A stretch of DNA of 64,000 nucleotides from Pseudomonas luteola NBRC 103146 (GCF_002091675.1 NZ_BDAE01000009.1:1-64000); one strand, 5' to 3'. Counted from the stretch's first letter, positions 35,303-44,396 are shown. The notes: generated by a model from the sequence alone, not told the origin. Numbers and translations: made by a program.

Positions 35303-35608
35303 ATGAGTATCGATGTCAGCTTGGCGCTTAAAGCGCTCGATAATCCTACCCGTCTCAAGATCCTGAATTGGCTGAAAGAGCCTCGCCGGCACTTTCCAAG
35401 CCAGGAAGTTGATCCTGAAACTACTGGGGTATGTGTAAGTATTATCCAGGACAAAGCTGGGCTTTCCCAACCTACGGTTTCGCTGTACTTGAGCACCTTG
35501 CAGCGCGCCCAGCTGGTTACCTCTCAGCGTATAGGTCCCTGGACATACTACAAGCGTAACGAGGCGAGCATTGCCTTATTGAAGGAGGCATTGGGTGAGC
35601 TGATCTGA
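35303..35608 (+). CDS. ArsR-family winged-helix regulator
   Basis: The 101-residue protein has an ArsR winged helix (ALKALDNPTRLKILNWL, then LSQPTVSLYLSTLQRAQLV as the recognition helix). It lacks the usual ELCVCDL metal site; a single Cys lies in GVCVSIIQ (about residue 44), inside an insert rich in Pro and charged residues. In Corynebacterium the CyeR ArsR protein next to an old yellow enzyme senses oxidants through Cys. The same arrangement here suggests a redox- or electrophile-sensing role for this protein; that is inference. Confidence 0.85.
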   Translation: MSIDVSLALKALDNPTRLKILNWLKEPRRHFPSQEVDPETTGVCVSIIQDKAGLSQPTVSLYLSTLQRAQLVTSQRIGPWTYYKRNEASIALLKEALGELI

Positions 35609-35965
35609 TCACGAAAGACATCATGATCAGCAATACGCCTGTAAGTGACGACGACAGGTAACCTGTCTCTATTTAAGCCGCGTTTTGCGGCGGTCATAGC
35701 GTACATCGCCGTCGATATATACCCTGATTAGCCAAGGCGACCAAGCGCTATTCCTGTTTTCATATGATTTCGCCAGCCTGTTAAGGCGGGCATTCAGCCA
35801 ACATTTTGCCCCTATTGATTGCCAGCCACACATAACTATTAGTGGTGCCGTCTCGCGTCAGCTTGAATGGCTGAGTGTGTACTTGAGCCTCAAGAATATG
35901 AACCATTCATGGTAAGAACATATCAAGAGTTGCGCTGGATAATGATCAGGCACCTTTAAGCAACC
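35609..35965. other. Gap with a perfect 7-1-7 palindrome
   Basis: No gene is seen. GACAGGT-A-ACCTGTC (35653-35667) is a perfect palindrome 45 bp after the ArsR stop, too tight to fold as a hairpin and so more like an operator. A small GCCGC/GCGGC hairpin is at 35677-35691. Confidence 0.4.
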
Positions 35966-35971
35966 ATGCAT

Positions 35972-36001
35972 AAAAAAAGGCAGCCTTCAGGCTGCCTTTT
36001 T
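35972..36001. terminator. Bidirectional terminator next to the DUF4142 gene
   Basis: GGCAGCC, 4-base loop TTCA, GGCTGCC, with seven A before and five T after. It can end transcripts on both strands and lies 13 bp beyond the stop of the minus-strand DUF4142 gene. Confidence 0.85.
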
Positions 36002-36013
36002 GTGACTATGCCG

Positions 36014-36604
36014 TTACTGCTTATTGGCATACTTGCTTTGGAGCGCCTTGGCATGCTCAAGATGCATTTCCAGCTTGGGCAGAGCAGCTTGTGCCAGAGC
36101 CTTCAGCTCCGGATCTTTGCTAGTGTTGGCTTCGTTACGGAAAATCTCGATAGTCTGTTCGTGGGCGACAACCTGATTATTGGCATAGGCAGCATCGAAC
36201 GACTCATCGCGTACCTGAAGGATCATTTTCTTGGCCATATCCATCAGTTTGGCGTTATCAGCGACTTCCAGTTTCTTCTGTTGGGCCAGTTGCTGGAGTT
36301 GCTCATTCATCTTGGTATGATCATCGATCATTGACTGAGCAAAGGTCTTGATGTCTTGGGACTGGCTCTTTTCAAGCGCCAGCTTGGCTGTTTCAATCTC
36401 AGCAATGCCTTTGGCCGAAGCATCGTCTACGAAATCTTCAGGCGACATGGCCTCAGCTTTCTTGGTATCAGCCGACTGTGCATGGCCGGAGGTGCCGTGT
36501 GCGCTATCAGCATGGGTAGCGTTTTGGGCAAAGGCAGTCGCCGTGCCCATTGACAGCAAAAGGGCGCACGTGAAGGCAAATTTTTTTGGCAGTGCTGGGC
36601 TCAT
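36014..36604 (-). CDS. DUF4142-family periplasmic protein
   Basis: The 196-residue protein has a signal peptide (1-26, ending TAFAQ), a His/Ser/Ala-rich linker, and an all-helical ferritin-like DUF4142 domain from about residue 52: FVDDASAKGIAEIETAKLALEKS and IKTFAQSMIDDHTKMNEQLQQLA are typical, with the conserved DH pair. It acts in the periplasm. Family members are linked to stress conditions, but no activity is proven. It is a single-gene unit with its own terminator. Confidence 0.9.
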   Translation of the reverse strand: MSPALPKKFAFTCALLLSMGTATAFAQNATHADSAHGTSGHAQSADTKKAEAMSPEDFVDDASAKGIAEIETAKLALEKSQSQDIKTFAQSMIDDHTKMNEQLQQLAQQKKLEVADNAKLMDMAKKMILQVRDESFDAAYANNQVVAHEQTIEIFRNEANTSKDPELKALAQAALPKLEMHLEHAKALQSKYANKQ

Positions 36605-36875
36605 GGTGATTCTCCTGATCTAGCTTTAAAAAACACCGGATCGCTTGGTGTGCCTGGCGAGGCAGCACTAGCAATTAATCTCATCTCCGATGATGCTGGG
36701 CTTATATAGCCTACTGGTTGTGACTGACATCCCAATCGAGTTGTTCCCAATCCCAAGCAGATCCATGAAAACACTTGTAAAAACGTGTCTCGATATTGAC
36801 CGTATAAGGCCTCCATGATGAACCGTACCTGTCTGATGCCAGTCGCAAGAAGGTAAGACTGAAGAAGGCGTCGAG

Positions 36876-37310
36876 ATGAAAAGCGAGATTTCAGCTAAGG
36901 AGCTGGGACTGGATCTATATAGTGGAGATGAGAAAGCGCTGTTTGGCTGGTTTCTGGCCAGTTATCTGTTTGGCAAGCGTATTTCGCAAACGATTGCCGC
37001 TCAGACATGGCGTTTGATGTTCAAGTCTCACGGCCATGATACGCCGCTAAAAGTATTGGCGTGTGGTTGGCACGGCTTGGTAAGGCTGTTACGGGAGGGA
37101 CGTTACACGCGCTATGACGAGTCTGCCGCCACGCGGCTACTGGAGGTATGCCAGATACTTCAAGTTGAATACGGTGGCAGCATCATGGATATCAAGAATA
37201 AAAGCGAAGGCCGTTCGGATTTCGAAAAGCGTCTGTTAGCCTTCAAGGGCGTTGGGCCAAAGACGTTGGAAATCTTCATGCGAGACGCTGGCCCTGTTCT
37301 GTTCCACTAA
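36876..37310 (+). CDS. Small helix-hairpin-helix protein related to DNA glycosylase folds
   Basis: The 144-residue cytoplasmic protein ends with LLAFKGVGPKTLEIFMRD, a clear helix-hairpin-helix DNA-binding motif as in endonuclease III-like enzymes. The rest is helical. The catalytic Lys and the Fe-S cysteines of EndoIII are not evident, and the length is about two thirds of a glycosylase. It may bind DNA non-specifically or be a remnant that has taken another role. GAAGAAGG precedes the ATG. No partner gene is apparent. Confidence 0.7.
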   Translation: MKSEISAKELGLDLYSGDEKALFGWFLASYLFGKRISQTIAAQTWRLMFKSHGHDTPLKVLACGWHGLVRLLREGRYTRYDESAATRLLEVCQILQVEYGGSIMDIKNKSEGRSDFEKRLLAFKGVGPKTLEIFMRDAGPVLFH

Positions 37311-37400
37311 CGAAAAGCGCAAAAAACGTGTCTGATCGCCCTCTTGTGGTAACCAGGAGCGATCTATTAAACCGCGCCTGGTTGCATACAGTGAAACCTC

Positions 37401-37952
37401 TTATAGATGAATACAGCTGTGCACGGCTTCAACAGGCATGGCGACGTCATCCATGGCGTGGATCATGCCTGTAGCCAACGCCGCTTCGGGGTTAAGGATA
37501 CGGGGAGAGGCCTTCAGATAATTACGAATGTCCATTCGCTCGCTCGCACCCGCAGTGCGCTCCATGACGATCTCGGCATAGAGGTCCAGGTCATAATCCA
37601 GACTCATGGCATATTCAGACATCCGCGCATGGTCAATTGCCCCATGCAAGCTCCAGTGAAATGGATGAATCAGAAACTTGCTGTGGCGACAGGCTGTGCG
37701 GTGGCGTCCCGCCAGGAACAGAATGTTACCCATGGACTCGACGGTCCCGAGGTTGTGCGTATGGACCGGAATCGGAAGCGATACCAGGAAATTGTACATT
37801 GAGAAGCCGTAGCTGCAGTCGCCACCCATGGTCGCAATCTTTATGAGCAGGCTAGAGGCGTCCTGCTGCAAGGCATTGGAGCATTTCTCGATCAGCTGAC
37901 CACACGTGGTTGAGTTGATGGGGCCAGTGAAATTGATAACGTGTGTGGTCAT
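37401..37952 (-). CDS. ClpP-like serine protease homologue (stand-alone)
   Basis: The 183-residue protein has the ClpP/crotonase fold: LLIKIATMGGDCSYGFSMYNFL is the first strand-turn, GTVESMGNILFLAG holds the nucleophile position S73, and SKFLIHPFHW holds H96 as in ClpP (SxxMIHxP). It is not the housekeeping ClpP; the N-terminal axial loops are missing and no Clp ATPase is nearby. It may work as a peptidase on small substrates or in a membrane-linked or phage-type role. The ribosome site is weak. Confidence 0.8.
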   Translation of the reverse strand: MTTHVINFTGPINSTTCGQLIEKCSNALQQDASSLLIKIATMGGDCSYGFSMYNFLVSLPIPVHTHNLGTVESMGNILFLAGRHRTACRHSKFLIHPFHWSLHGAIDHARMSEYAMSLDYDLDLYAEIVMERTAGASERMDIRNYLKASPRILNPEAALATGMIHAMDDVAMPVEAVHSCIHL

Positions 37953-38142
37953 GATGGGTACGACTCAAGGATTGGGTCTGCGATATTGGCAGCGGCTACT
38001 GCCTAATAAGCAGATCGGCATTCTTGGGCAATCCTTGAGCGTTCATGACAGCAGGTAGGCTACCTGGAACGTTATTGGTTTCTTGAGGCCGACCATTTTG
38101 ATTTCTAGCGATGGAATTTCTGATCAAGCTTCCATCCTCAAC

Positions 38143-38170
38143 AAAAAAGGCGCCTGTGCGGCGCCTTTTT
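38143..38170. terminator. Terminator downstream of the GH3 gene
   Basis: GGCGCC, 5-base loop, GGCGCC, with six A before and five T after, 18 bp beyond the stop of the minus-strand GH3 gene. It is symmetrical and could act on both strands. Confidence 0.85.
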
Positions 38171-38187
38171 CCTGTTGCGGGATTAAC

Positions 38188-40893
38188 TCAATACGCCTGT
38201 GAGGCATCGACCTGTACGGCCTTCTGCATCTTCGGCGGCAGCGGGTTGCTAGTATTGGTTGGCAGCGACTGTTGGTACAGGTTGGTCAGCATACCTTCCA
38301 GCGGCAGATTATCCGAAGAGTCTCCTACGGAAATCATGTAACGGCCAGCATCAGCAAGCCAATTCCATGTGTTCACATCGAAGTAGGCCAGCGAACGCGC
38401 GTCCAGCTGAACGGTGACCTGCTTGGACTGGCCGGCTTTCAGGAACACTTTAGTAAAGCCTTTCAGTTCTTTCTTCGGGCGGTCAATCATAGCCTTTTTG
38501 GGGCTGACATAAACCTGGGCTGTTTCATAGCCATCCTTATTGCCGGTGTTGGTGACGGTAAAGGTGACGTCGATGGTTGAACCAGGTGTCAGCGACTTTG
38601 GACCAATCTTCAGGTCAGAGAAGCTGAACGTGGTATATGACAGACCGAAACCAAACGGGAAGAGTGGCTTGGTACGCTGCTTATCCAACCCGCGATATCC
38701 CATATATACGCCTTCCGAATATGTCATCTCGGTCTGGGCATTGTCACCCACGTACAGATCCGGATTCGGGTAACTAGCATAGGCAGGATTATCCTGGATA
38801 CGTTTTTCGATCGAGATCGGCAGCTTGGCAGAGGGGTTGGTATCGCCAAACAAGATTTCCGCCAGGGCCTGACCGCCCAACTGACCAGGATACCAGGCAT
38901 GTAATACGGCCTTGGACTTCTTCACCCAGGGCTCAAGGTTCATGCCGCCACCGCCATGCAGCACAACGATAGTGTTGCGGTTGGCCTTGATGACATTCTG
39001 GATAAGATCGCTCTGGTACTCAGGCAGATCGAATCCATGATCCGATGCTTCGCCTTCGTACTCGCTATTGAAGCCTACGGCTACCATGACAGCGTCATAT
39101 TGGCTCAGGTCTTTAGGCGCAGCCAGCGACGCCCAGCTCATCTGCAGACCATACAGGCTACCCGACGTTGGAATATAGTGATCGTTGACGCGGCTATATT
39201 CGAGCTTGATGTCGTAGGTCTGGCCGGCTTTGAGGTTATATGCCTTGCCCGAGTGAGAGATTGAGTCCGCCAGGTCGTTGGACAATGGTTTGCCATCGAA
39301 GTCGATGACCAGCTTGTTGTCTACCCATAGCTTGTAAGCGCCATCACCACGTACCTTGAATACCTGGTCGCCATTGACGGTCGGTTTGATTTTGCCGGTA
39401 AAGCGGGCCGAGAAATTATCCTGGTCCGGGCTGAAGCCATCAATGGTAGTGACGCCATTGGCCGTGACGTTCTGTGCCTTCAGGAAATCCCAGTTTATAC
39501 CGGGTTCAATACGCTTGACGGCGGGCTCGCCCGAGAAGTTTGGATTGTTGAAGTATTCAGCTGTCAGACCTGCTACGGTCTCGGTGGAGCCGGTGCTGTC
39601 ACTGGAGGTGTACCACTCCGACGTTTGCGGATCGAGAGACAGTGCCTGGATATAGGTGATCTGGCTTTTATCCTGAGCCAGTTGCTGCAGGCCTTGCAGC
39701 TCGGTGGTATAGGTATTGGCGGCAGACCAACCGGTACCGAAGGGGTAGGGTGGACGCTGCTTTGCGATATCACCAATCACAGCAATGCGTGCGGTTTTAG
39801 GCAGCGGCAGCAGGTTATTGGAAGAGCCTTTTGCTTTCTCGTTCTGTAGCAGAACGATGCCCTGCCGGGCCATATCAAGGGACGTGCTCAGACTGCGCGG
39901 ATCGTTGCCTATGTGCGATGCGGTCGGCAGGCCTTTGTCAAAGCCAAAGCCAATCATGGCGCGCAGGTTACGACGGACCTTCTCGTCGATCACTGACACC
40001 GGCAACTGACCACTCCACACGTACGGCATCAGAACAGATTCGTTCATCTGTAGGCCGCTGGGCATGTCTAGATCAGCACCAGCCATCGCCGCCTTGTAGC
40101 CGTTCTGGATGGAGTTGAAGTCGCTGACAACGAAGCCCTTGAAGCCCCACTCGCCCTTGAGCATGTCGGCGATCATGCTGTGGCTTTCGCAGGCATAATC
40201 ACCGTTGATCTTGTTGAAACCGCACATGATCGACGCAGGGTTGGCATTCTTGACCAGAGACTCGAAGCCGGGCAGGTAGATTTCACGCAGGGTGCGATTG
40301 TCGACCTTCACATTCAGGTAATGGCGGTTGGCCTCCTGCTCGTTCGCGACAAAATGCTTGGCACCTGTCCAGATACCTTGAGCTTCGATGCCATTGGCGA
40401 CAGCAGGCGCCAGCACGGCACCCAGGAAGGGATCTTCGCCGGTCAGGTGCTCAGCAGAGCGGCCATTGTAAGGCGTACGGTACATGTTGAGGCCGGGAGA
40501 GAGCAGTTGCTGTCCGCCCGATGCGCGAGTGTCGTAGCCAATAGCCAGACCGTAGGTTTTGGCCAGGTCCACGTTCCAGGTTGCTGCCAGCGCGGACTGG
40601 GCAGGGTACTGCACCCCGAACATGGTGCCTTCAACGGTTACGCCAAGAGAGGAATCGCGGGCTAGAGTGCCTGGCAAGCCAAACTTGGGCATGGCACGCA
40701 TCATGTAGCCGTTATCGATATTGATGTAGCTGATTTTGTCCGACAGGGACATCTGAGACAGGATCGACTCGACTCTGCTTTCGACTTCCGGACCTTGCTT
40801 GAGAGGGGCAGCCCAGGCGCAGCTGGCACTTGCCAAGGCTACGGCTAGCAAGGATCTGCTGGCCACAGGAAAAACACGAGTAGGTTTCTGCAT
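38188..40893 (-). CDS. Secreted GH3 beta-glucosidase with PA14 insert
   Basis: The 901-residue enzyme has a signal peptide (1-29). The GH3 barrel includes KHF (K179, H180), and the catalytic nucleophile is D258 in VVSDFNS, where most relatives have SDW. A PA14 domain is inserted at about residues 440-590 (GLTAEYFNNPNFSGEP through GDGAYKLWVDNKLVIDFDG), as in glucosidases that use PA14 to shape specificity for longer or branched sugars. A fibronectin III-like domain closes the protein (about 800-880). Likely substrates are cellobiose, other beta-glucosides or plant glycosides outside the cytoplasm. A TetR gene faces it across a strong palindrome, so it is probably repressible. Confidence 0.93.
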   Translation of the reverse strand: MQKPTRVFPVASRSLLAVALASASCAWAAPLKQGPEVESRVESILSQMSLSDKISYINIDNGYMMRAMPKFGLPGTLARDSSLGVTVEGTMFGVQYPAQSALAATWNVDLAKTYGLAIGYDTRASGGQQLLSPGLNMYRTPYNGRSAEHLTGEDPFLGAVLAPAVANGIEAQGIWTGAKHFVANEQEANRHYLNVKVDNRTLREIYLPGFESLVKNANPASIMCGFNKINGDYACESHSMIADMLKGEWGFKGFVVSDFNSIQNGYKAAMAGADLDMPSGLQMNESVLMPYVWSGQLPVSVIDEKVRRNLRAMIGFGFDKGLPTASHIGNDPRSLSTSLDMARQGIVLLQNEKAKGSSNNLLPLPKTARIAVIGDIAKQRPPYPFGTGWSAANTYTTELQGLQQLAQDKSQITYIQALSLDPQTSEWYTSSDSTGSTETVAGLTAEYFNNPNFSGEPAVKRIEPGINWDFLKAQNVTANGVTTIDGFSPDQDNFSARFTGKIKPTVNGDQVFKVRGDGAYKLWVDNKLVIDFDGKPLSNDLADSISHSGKAYNLKAGQTYDIKLEYSRVNDHYIPTSGSLYGLQMSWASLAAPKDLSQYDAVMVAVGFNSEYEGEASDHGFDLPEYQSDLIQNVIKANRNTIVVLHGGGGMNLEPWVKKSKAVLHAWYPGQLGGQALAEILFGDTNPSAKLPISIEKRIQDNPAYASYPNPDLYVGDNAQTEMTYSEGVYMGYRGLDKQRTKPLFPFGFGLSYTTFSFSDLKIGPKSLTPGSTIDVTFTVTNTGNKDGYETAQVYVSPKKAMIDRPKKELKGFTKVFLKAGQSKQVTVQLDARSLAYFDVNTWNWLADAGRYMISVGDSSDNLPLEGMLTNLYQQSLPTNTSNPLPPKMQKAVQVDASQAY

Positions 40894-40970
40894 GTTGGTG
40901 GGGGTCCATCCTAGGATTTACGTAATCAGCGTGAGGCTGATCTCATTTGGAAAATGAAGGGCGCCTAAAA

Positions 40971-40994
40971 TAACCGTACTGTTCAGTTTAGTTA
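40971..40994. promoter_or_regulatory. TetR operator candidate between GH3 and TetR genes
   Basis: The 24-bp palindrome reads TAAC-N3-ACTG-N2-CAGT-N3-GTTA, with every listed base matched on the other strand. It lies 77 bp before the GH3 start and 144 bp before the TetR start, where it would control both. ACTG/CAGT cores of this form are common in TetR operators. Confidence 0.65.
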
Positions 40995-41138
40995 TTGGAC
41001 AAGTTCACACTTCTGAAAGCAAAGAGCTATTACTTTGCTTTTATCTGGTGGCCTATGAGTATTAAAACGCTATTAAGTTTCCTGGTGTGACGATCTGCCT
41101 TAGCATGGCAGGATTATGTTGGTGATCATGGACGCAGG

Positions 41139-41744
41139 ATGAGAACGAAAAGCCCAAGCAAACGCCGCGAAATAGTGGACGTTGCCTCGACGGTTTTTAT
41201 GGAGTTGGGTTTTGATCAGGCATCCATGTCTGAAATTGCCAGCCGCGTAGGCGGTTCAAAAGCGACGCTCTACAACTATTTCAGTTCCAAGGAAGAGCTG
41301 TTTGCCGAATGTATCCGCGCCAATGCTGCCAAGCATTTTGAGCCAATATTTGCGCACCTTCCGCTAGACGACGATTTGCCCGAGATGCTGGAGCGGTTTG
41401 GTAATGAATATGTCCAGACCATTATTCGACCTGAAATCATGCAGGGCCGACGCCTGGTGCAATCGAGTGCCGGAAACAGCCAGGTAGGGCTTATCTACTA
41501 TGAGAACGGACCCAGGATTGGCTGGTCTCGAATGGCAGAGGTGCTCCGTAACGCCATGGATAACGGTGTATTGGAACCTTCTGATCCTTGGGTAGCGGCG
41601 CTACATCTCAAGGCTTTGCTGGAGGCCGAGTTCCATGAGCAGGCTATGCTGGCGTTAGAGCCCGCCATTGACCCGAGCCTGATCGGCCCCGCCGTGCAAA
41701 GAGCGGTAGCCTTCTTTCTAAAAGGGTATCGTCCGCAGACGTAA
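41139..41744 (+). CDS. TetR-family regulator
   Basis: The 201-residue protein has the TetR helix-turn-helix near residues 26-55 (SMSEIASRVGGSKATLYNYFSSKEEL) and a helical ligand domain with the TetR C-terminal type seen in proteins that regulate efflux or catabolic genes. It is divergent from the GH3 glucosidase and shares a palindromic site, so it is a good candidate repressor of that gene. The PaiB gene is convergent, with 18 bp between stops. Confidence 0.92.
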   Translation: MRTKSPSKRREIVDVASTVFMELGFDQASMSEIASRVGGSKATLYNYFSSKEELFAECIRANAAKHFEPIFAHLPLDDDLPEMLERFGNEYVQTIIRPEIMQGRRLVQSSAGNSQVGLIYYENGPRIGWSRMAEVLRNAMDNGVLEPSDPWVAALHLKALLEAEFHEQAMLALEPAIDPSLIGPAVQRAVAFFLKGYRPQT

Positions 41745-41762
41745 TAGGGGGTGGGTTTGGGC

Positions 41763-42404
41763 TTATTCTGGTGAGGTGCGAAGCATTTCGGCTGCTGCTT
41801 CGGTGGCCTGAGGTGTAGATTCACGGTGTAGGCCTTGAAGTACCCCTTTACGGTCCGCTTCGCTGCGGTTCTGGCTCATCTTCCATTTTCCTTCCAAGCG
41901 GGAAACGTGGATTTCTATACCGACAATTCGAGACAATTGCTCGTCAATGAAGTCGGCTGGCGCATCGGTCATTCTCCAGGGCGTGTCCTGAGTAGCCTCA
42001 TGTGCACGGGTCAGGCGAGCCACAAGGCCTCTGACCCATTGGGCATCGTCTCTGACCTTGATCCGTCCGTAGGCATGTACGGTGGCATAGTTATAAGTCG
42101 GCACGACCCGGTGCGTTTCAAGTTTACTGGCATACCAGGAAGGTGAAATATAGGCGCTTGGCCCCTGGAAGATGACAAGCGTTTCGTCATGACCATTAAG
42201 CGCTTCCTGCCAGAGCTGGCTGGCACGCGCCACATGAGCCTTGAGAATGCCTAGACCCGTCTCCTCGCTTTCCAGCAAAAACGGAAGATGTTCGGCAGAC
42301 AAACCATGACTTCCCTGTATAACCAAGGCACCCAACGGGTGCTCCTTGACGAAGCGATGCAGAACGGCTGGATCCGTTTCCTTGAAAGGGGTCGGAAGGT
42401 ACAT
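41763..42404 (-). CDS. PaiB-type FMN-binding regulator-like protein
   Basis: The 213-residue protein has the PaiB split-barrel flavin-binding fold: YLPTPFKETDPAVLHRFVKEHPLGALV at the start, SAYISPSWYASKLETHRVVPTYNYATVHAYG in the middle. Bacillus PaiB affects sporulation and protease genes; most homologues are FMN-binding proteins of unclear use. GGAG lies 8 bases before ATG 42404, which I prefer to the upstream TTG at 42410. Confidence 0.92.
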   Translation of the reverse strand: MYLPTPFKETDPAVLHRFVKEHPLGALVIQGSHGLSAEHLPFLLESEETGLGILKAHVARASQLWQEALNGHDETLVIFQGPSAYISPSWYASKLETHRVVPTYNYATVHAYGRIKVRDDAQWVRGLVARLTRAHEATQDTPWRMTDAPADFIDEQLSRIVGIEIHVSRLEGKWKMSQNRSEADRKGVLQGLHRESTPQATEAAAEMLRTSPE

Positions 42405-42513
42405 GCGCAAGGCTCCGTTAGAGAATCAACGTAACCTTAACGGTATGCCTCCAGAGACAACCATATACAGAATGCAGCAGATTGAACATTACAGTTATGA
42501 GGTCCGTGCTGAA

Positions 42514-43137
42514 TTACGGAATGCCATTTCTACCATAGACCAGAAAACCGGAGCGCTCAGCCAGCCGATCATAATAAGTGTTTAAGGCGGGTAGATGGGG
42601 ATGTGTTACAGGCGTTTCGAACCATCGGTTCACAGAAAGACCGATCGGAATGTCCGCAAGCGAAAAGACTTCACCTGCTACATAACCCTTGGTTTTCTGA
42701 AGCTGGGCGTCAAGTATGGCCATACATGCTGACCATTGGCGATGACTCTGTCTGATTTGTTCTGGATCCTGATGGCTGGATAACCGCCTCACCAGCGCTT
42801 GGAAGGCATAGCTCCAGGAGGGGTTCAGCGTAGAGGCCTGCCAGTCGATCCACTGATCAATGATGGCGCGAGCCTTATTCTCTACCGGATATAGAACCTC
42901 TCCATTATGGTGGTTCGCCAGATAGCGAATGATTGAATTCGATTCCCACAAGACGAATCCCTTGTCCTGGATAACCGGGACCATGGCGTTGGGATTCAGA
43001 GCTAGAAAGTTCGGATCATCCGTTGGCCTGAACCCTGTGCCCCACTCTTCAAGAGTGAAGGGAATGCCAAGCTCTTCGCACGTCCACATGACCTTGCGAA
43101 CATTGATCGATGTCGCCTTTCCCAGAACCGTCAGCAT
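42514..43137 (-). CDS. Glutathione S-transferase family protein
   Basis: The 207-residue protein has a thioredoxin-like N-terminal domain ([26 protein letters not shown], then [27 protein letters not shown], the cis-Pro and ESxxI glutathione site) and a helical C-terminal domain. The expected catalytic Ser/Cys region is around S10/N12. It should conjugate or reduce electrophiles with glutathione in the cytoplasm. AAGGGG precedes the ATG. Confidence 0.93.
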   Translation of the reverse strand: MLTVLGKATSINVRKVMWTCEELGIPFTLEEWGTGFRPTDDPNFLALNPNAMVPVIQDKGFVLWESNSIIRYLANHHNGEVLYPVENKARAIIDQWIDWQASTLNPSWSYAFQALVRRLSSHQDPEQIRQSHRQWSACMAILDAQLQKTKGYVAGEVFSLADIPIGLSVNRWFETPVTHPHLPALNTYYDRLAERSGFLVYGRNGIP

Positions 43138-43198
43138 AGTATTCCCCTTTAGAGGTTACTGCTGATTCTACCCATTGCCTGAAATGGTTGGGTATTTC

Positions 43199-43531
43199 TC
43201 AGGACGTCAATGTTTCAAACCAGCCTGCATAGGGCGTGTTGGCAACTTGTCGGCGGTTATAGTCGGGCGCTCCGTCTGTCCACCACACGGGCCCACGCTC
43301 ACCTAAAGCGCGCTTGGCTTCATCGACCCGGTGGCGCGCCTGCTGTTCAGCCGCTTTGTCGTGGTTGCGCTTCGCTTGGCCCACCTCTCTGCGCGCCGTC
43401 ATCAACTCGTGGGTAAGCACCTTGCGTTGCGCCTCTGGAAGTGCAGGATTGGTGCATCGCCAGAGTTGACCACGTACCACGAAATAGCGGCCATCAGGCG
43501 TAACGGGGTAGGGAGGCGTATCAATACTCAT
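43199..43531 (-). CDS. Conserved hypothetical protein (PDGRYFVVRGQLWR family)
   Basis: The 110-residue cytoplasmic protein starts with PVTPDGRYFVVRGQLWRCTNP and has a central charged coiled-coil-like helix (LPEAQRKVLTHELMTARREVGQAKRN), then ERGPVWWTDGAPDYNRR. I recognise this as a small family widespread in proteobacteria, sometimes mislabelled as a Tol transporter, but not its function. It ends 61 bp upstream of the GST gene start on the same strand. Confidence 0.75.
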   Translation of the reverse strand: MSIDTPPYPVTPDGRYFVVRGQLWRCTNPALPEAQRKVLTHELMTARREVGQAKRNHDKAAEQQARHRVDEAKRALGERGPVWWTDGAPDYNRRQVANTPYAGWFETLTS

Positions 43532-43724
43532 AGGTCCGCATATATGCCCGTGAAGATTGTTTAGAGCGTTGAGCGAGCAGGCGTATTTGCCCGAAAGGCG
43601 CTAGGAAAACAGCAGCGCAAGCTGACCTATGGCGAACACGGAGCATGCTTCATGGATAGTGGTTTAATCGTGTGCCGCAGCGGGTTGATCAACTAGAGGT
43701 GTTGTTCAACCCGTTCAAGAAGGG

Positions 43725-44138
43725 TCAGGTGCTGGGAGTCGCAGAGTACGCAACACCCGTCACCATATCGATTAGCTGGCCGATCGACCACGGTTTGGGC
43801 AGAAACCTGACCTTGTACTTGATGCTGGCGGTGGCTGGCGTGTCATAACCGGACATTACGATGATCGGGATATGAGGCCATGTAGCGCCTACATGATTGG
43901 CAAGTTGGGCACCGTCCATCGAGCCTGGCATACGGATGTCGGTGATCAGCAGGTCGATATCTGCCGCCTTGTCCTGCAGAAGGGCATGAGCCACGTCGGC
44001 CGACTCTGCGGTCATGACGTTGAAGCCCTCGCCATCCAGAAGCTCACGGACGAATTCCCGAATCACTTCCTCATCTTCTACAACGAGAACAGTGGAGGGG
44101 GTGCGGTTGGTACCTTGTGTCGATTGTTGACTATACAT
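43725..44138 (-). CDS. Single-domain response regulator (receiver only)
   Basis: The 137-residue protein is a CheY-like receiver with all key residues: acidic pair in VLVVEDEEVIREF, phosphoacceptor Asp in LLITDIRMPGSMDG, Ser in IIVMSGYD and Lys in FLPKPWS. It has no output domain. The IRMPGSMDG form is typical of receivers paired with hybrid histidine kinases. No kinase gene is next to it. Confidence 0.92.
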   Translation of the reverse strand: MYSQQSTQGTNRTPSTVLVVEDEEVIREFVRELLDGEGFNVMTAESADVAHALLQDKAADIDLLITDIRMPGSMDGAQLANHVGATWPHIPIIVMSGYDTPATASIKYKVRFLPKPWSIGQLIDMVTGVAYSATPST

Positions 44139-44356
44139 ATGTCAGTGCTTTTCCAGATATCTGCCAGAAGCCGTCGTCAAACGGATGTACTCGGAGGACT
44201 CGGCGTATTCCCTATGTGGTTCGAAGAAATGGACACAAAGAGAGTGATTAAGTGCCAGCCGGAGTCATGATATTGGCGAATTTGTTGTATCCGTACAGGC
44301 TTGGCCAAAGCGTTAGGCCTGGATCTGAACGAGTAGCTTACAAGTAAGCAGATGTA

Positions 44357-44383
44357 GAAAAGCCAGCAAGATGCTGGCTTTTC
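44357..44383. terminator. Terminator of the ydbH-ynbE-ydbL operon
   Basis: GAAAAGCCAGC (44357-44367) pairs with GCTGGCTTTTC (44373-44383) around a 5-base loop. The A/T ends give a T-run on either strand. It lies 13 bp beyond the ydbL stop. Confidence 0.8.
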
Positions 44384-44396
44384 ATGCAGGTACCGT

